Below, in pieces: positions 6,529 through 7,894 of a DNA stretch of 7,894 bases. The stretch's first letter is position 1, and each line of letters starts with the position of its first letter. The stretch is from an uncultured Chitinophagales bacterium. GTDB taxonomy: Bacteria > Bacteroidota > Bacteroidia > Chitinophagales > Chitinophagaceae. The stretch lies in contig CAMPIQ010000165.1 of NCBI GenBank assembly GCA_946886475.1, positions 1 to 7,894 of the forward strand, written 5' to 3'. The translations under genes were made by a program, and so were the position numbers. Under the pieces are notes generated by a model. That model worked only from the letters and a program-made list of their open reading frames with translations. It was not told where the DNA came from and did no database searches.

Positions 6529-7894
6529 ATGAATCTGGAACAAATTTATACTGGTTGTCTGGCACAGGGTGCTTACTTTATTGAAAGTGAAGGTGAAGCG
6601 GTGGTGATTGATCCATTAAGAGAAGCTGGCCCTTACATTGAAAGAGCAAAGAAGTTTGGGGCGAAGATCAAATATATTTTCGAAACACATTTTCATGCGG
6701 ATTTTGTCAGTGGGCAGGTTGAACTGTCAAACAAAACAGGCGCTACCATTGTTTATGGTCCTACCGCACAACCAGCCTTCCCTGCTCATATCGCGCAGGA
6801 CGGAGAATGTTTCAGGCTTGGAAAACTGCAGTTTGTTTTGCTTCACACACCCGGACATACCATGGAAAGTTCCTGCTATCTTTTGAGAAATGAGGAAGGC
6901 AGGGACATAGCCCTCTTTACCGGTGACACTTTATTTATCGGTGATGTGGGAAGACCTGACCTTGCGCAACAGTCAGACGAAACCGTCACCAGGGAATTGC
7001 TTGCGGGAATGCTGTATGAATCACTGCACCATAAGATCCGGCCACTTCATGATGATATCATTATTTATCCCGCACATGGTGCAGGAAGTGCCTGCGGAAA
7101 AAACATCAGCAGGGAAACAACTGATACGTTGGGCAACCAGAAGAAAACCAATTATGCTTTACGCGCCGGAATAACCAAAGAAGAATTGATAGTTGAAGTA
7201 ACAGCAGGTTTATTACCTCCGCCTGCTTATTTTCCAATCAATGTCATGCTCAACCGCGAAGGAGCAGATCACCTTCAGTCAGTGATGGAAAAAGGTGCCA
7301 GAGGATTAACGTTAAGCGCCTTTGAACAAATTTGGCAGGAGCACGATTGCATTTTACTGGATACGAGAAGTGCTACCATATTTGCTGAGGCATACATTCC
7401 CGGTTCAATCAACATTGGACTGGAAGGAAGTTTTGCACCCTGGGTGGGTTCATTGATCCCCTATAAAAAACAACCATTGCTTTTCATTTCAGATGCCGGG
7501 AAGGAGGAAGAGGTGATCACCCGGCTGGCGCGGATTGGATATGATGATGTGGTTGGGTATCTGGAAGGAGGTTTTGATACCTGGAAAGCCGCCGGCAGAT
7601 CCATTGATAAAGTGGAGACCATAAAAGCAGATGAACTGGCAAAGATCACACAGTGTGGAATAATATTGAATATCCTTGATGTGCGCAAGGAAACGGAATA
7701 CAACAAGGCACATGTAACCGGTGCACAAAACTTTCCATTGGATCAGATCAATACCCTGCAAAGCAATATTGACAGATCTCAGTGTTATTATGTTCATTGT
7801 GCCGGCGGGTACCGTTCCATGGTTTTTATTTCCATACTAAAAGCGAGAGGCTATCAGTATCTGGTAGATGTGCAGGGTGGTTTTAATGCGTTGA
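6529..7894 (+). CDS. Persulfide dioxygenase-rhodanese fusion (CstB-like MBL-fold protein), 3' partial
   Basis: The frame runs from ATG 6529 to the window end without a stop: 455 codons, probably lacking only a few to tens of residues, since CstB-like proteins are about 440-475 aa. Residues 1 to ~240 form a metallo-beta-lactamase fold of persulfide-dioxygenase type: 'THFHADF' (H54, H56, D58), 'HTPGHT' (H110), 'TGDTLFIGDVGRPDL' (D133) and 'YPAHGAGSACG' (H183). In the family these residues bind one Fe(II). Residues ~258-360 are a rhodanese fold ('LLDTR' 276-280, 'GYLEGGFDTW' 343-352) whose catalytic loop reads 'FISDAGKEEE' with no cysteine, so it is a pseudo-rhodanese. Residues ~370-455 are a second rhodanese with catalytic C424 in 'HCAGGYRS'. 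The order PDO, inactive rhodanese, active rhodanese matches CstB, which turns persulfides into thiosulfate via sulfite. It is the third gene of the operon and cytosolic, since no signal peptide is seen. Confidence 0.92.
   Translation, partial: MNLEQIYTGCLAQGAYFIESEGEAVVIDPLREAGPYIERAKKFGAKIKYIFETHFHADFVSGQVELSNKTGATIVYGPTAQPAFPAHIAQDGECFRLGKLQFVLLHTPGHTMESSCYLLRNEEGRDIALFTGDTLFIGDVGRPDLAQQSDETVTRELLAGMLYESLHHKIRPLHDDIIIYPAHGAGSACGKNISRETTDTLGNQKKTNYALRAGITKEELIVEVTAGLLPPPAYFPINVMLNREGADHLQSVMEKGARGLTLSAFEQIWQEHDCILLDTRSATIFAEAYIPGSINIGLEGSFAPWVGSLIPYKKQPLLFISDAGKEEEVITRLARIGYDDVVGYLEGGFDTWKAAGRSIDKVETIKADELAKITQCGIILNILDVRKETEYNKAHVTGAQNFPLDQINTLQSNIDRSQCYYVHCAGGYRSMVFISILKARGYQYLVDVQGGFNAL

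Noticed and set aside
6638..7174. Two plus-strand open frames of 82 and 83 codons
   Set aside because: Both lie out of frame inside the persulfide dioxygenase domain, whose frame is uninterrupted and carries all metal ligands.

Overview
The window looks like chromosomal DNA of a member of the Bacteroidota, most likely near Chitinophagaceae/Sphingobacteriia. This is inferred from the DUF4369-type thioredoxin proteins, the 'SNGQ' signal-peptide end, moderate GC, weak Shine-Dalgarno sequences and A/T-rich leaders. No mobile element, CRISPR array, tRNA or rRNA was seen.

Left part (2-3455, plus strand): two envelope thiol-disulfide proteins lie in tandem. The first enters truncated at its 5' end and has a DUF4369-like region followed by a thioredoxin domain with WCGPC. 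The second is 756 aa and reads as a composite: signal peptide, TlpA-like thioredoxin domain (WCGPC), helical/TPR-like middle, DUF4369-like domain, then a second thioredoxin domain with LCGPC. Its C-terminal half is a paralogue of the first gene. A strong intrinsic terminator at 3607-3638 closes this block, and a second terminator-like hairpin follows at 3691-3728.

Right part (3765-7894): an Lrp/AsnC-family regulator on the minus strand is divergent from a three-gene plus-strand operon. The operon encodes a NifS/IscS-type cysteine desulfurase, a TSUP (TauE/SafE) membrane permease, and a metallo-beta-lactamase-fold protein with two C-terminal rhodanese domains. The last is persulfide-dioxygenase/CstB-like and runs off the window end. 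The 296-bp divergent region holds a Lrp-box-like near-palindrome, a sigma70-like promoter candidate and a perfect 7-bp inverted repeat just before the desulfurase start.

Working model (inference): the desulfurase takes sulfur from cysteine as a persulfide, the PDO-rhodanese protein oxidises persulfide to sulfite or thiosulfate, and the TSUP permease exports a sulfur oxyanion. The divergent Lrp-type protein would sense an amino acid, plausibly cysteine. This resembles the staphylococcal cst persulfide-detoxification operon, but with a desulfurase at the front and an Lrp-type regulator instead of CstR.
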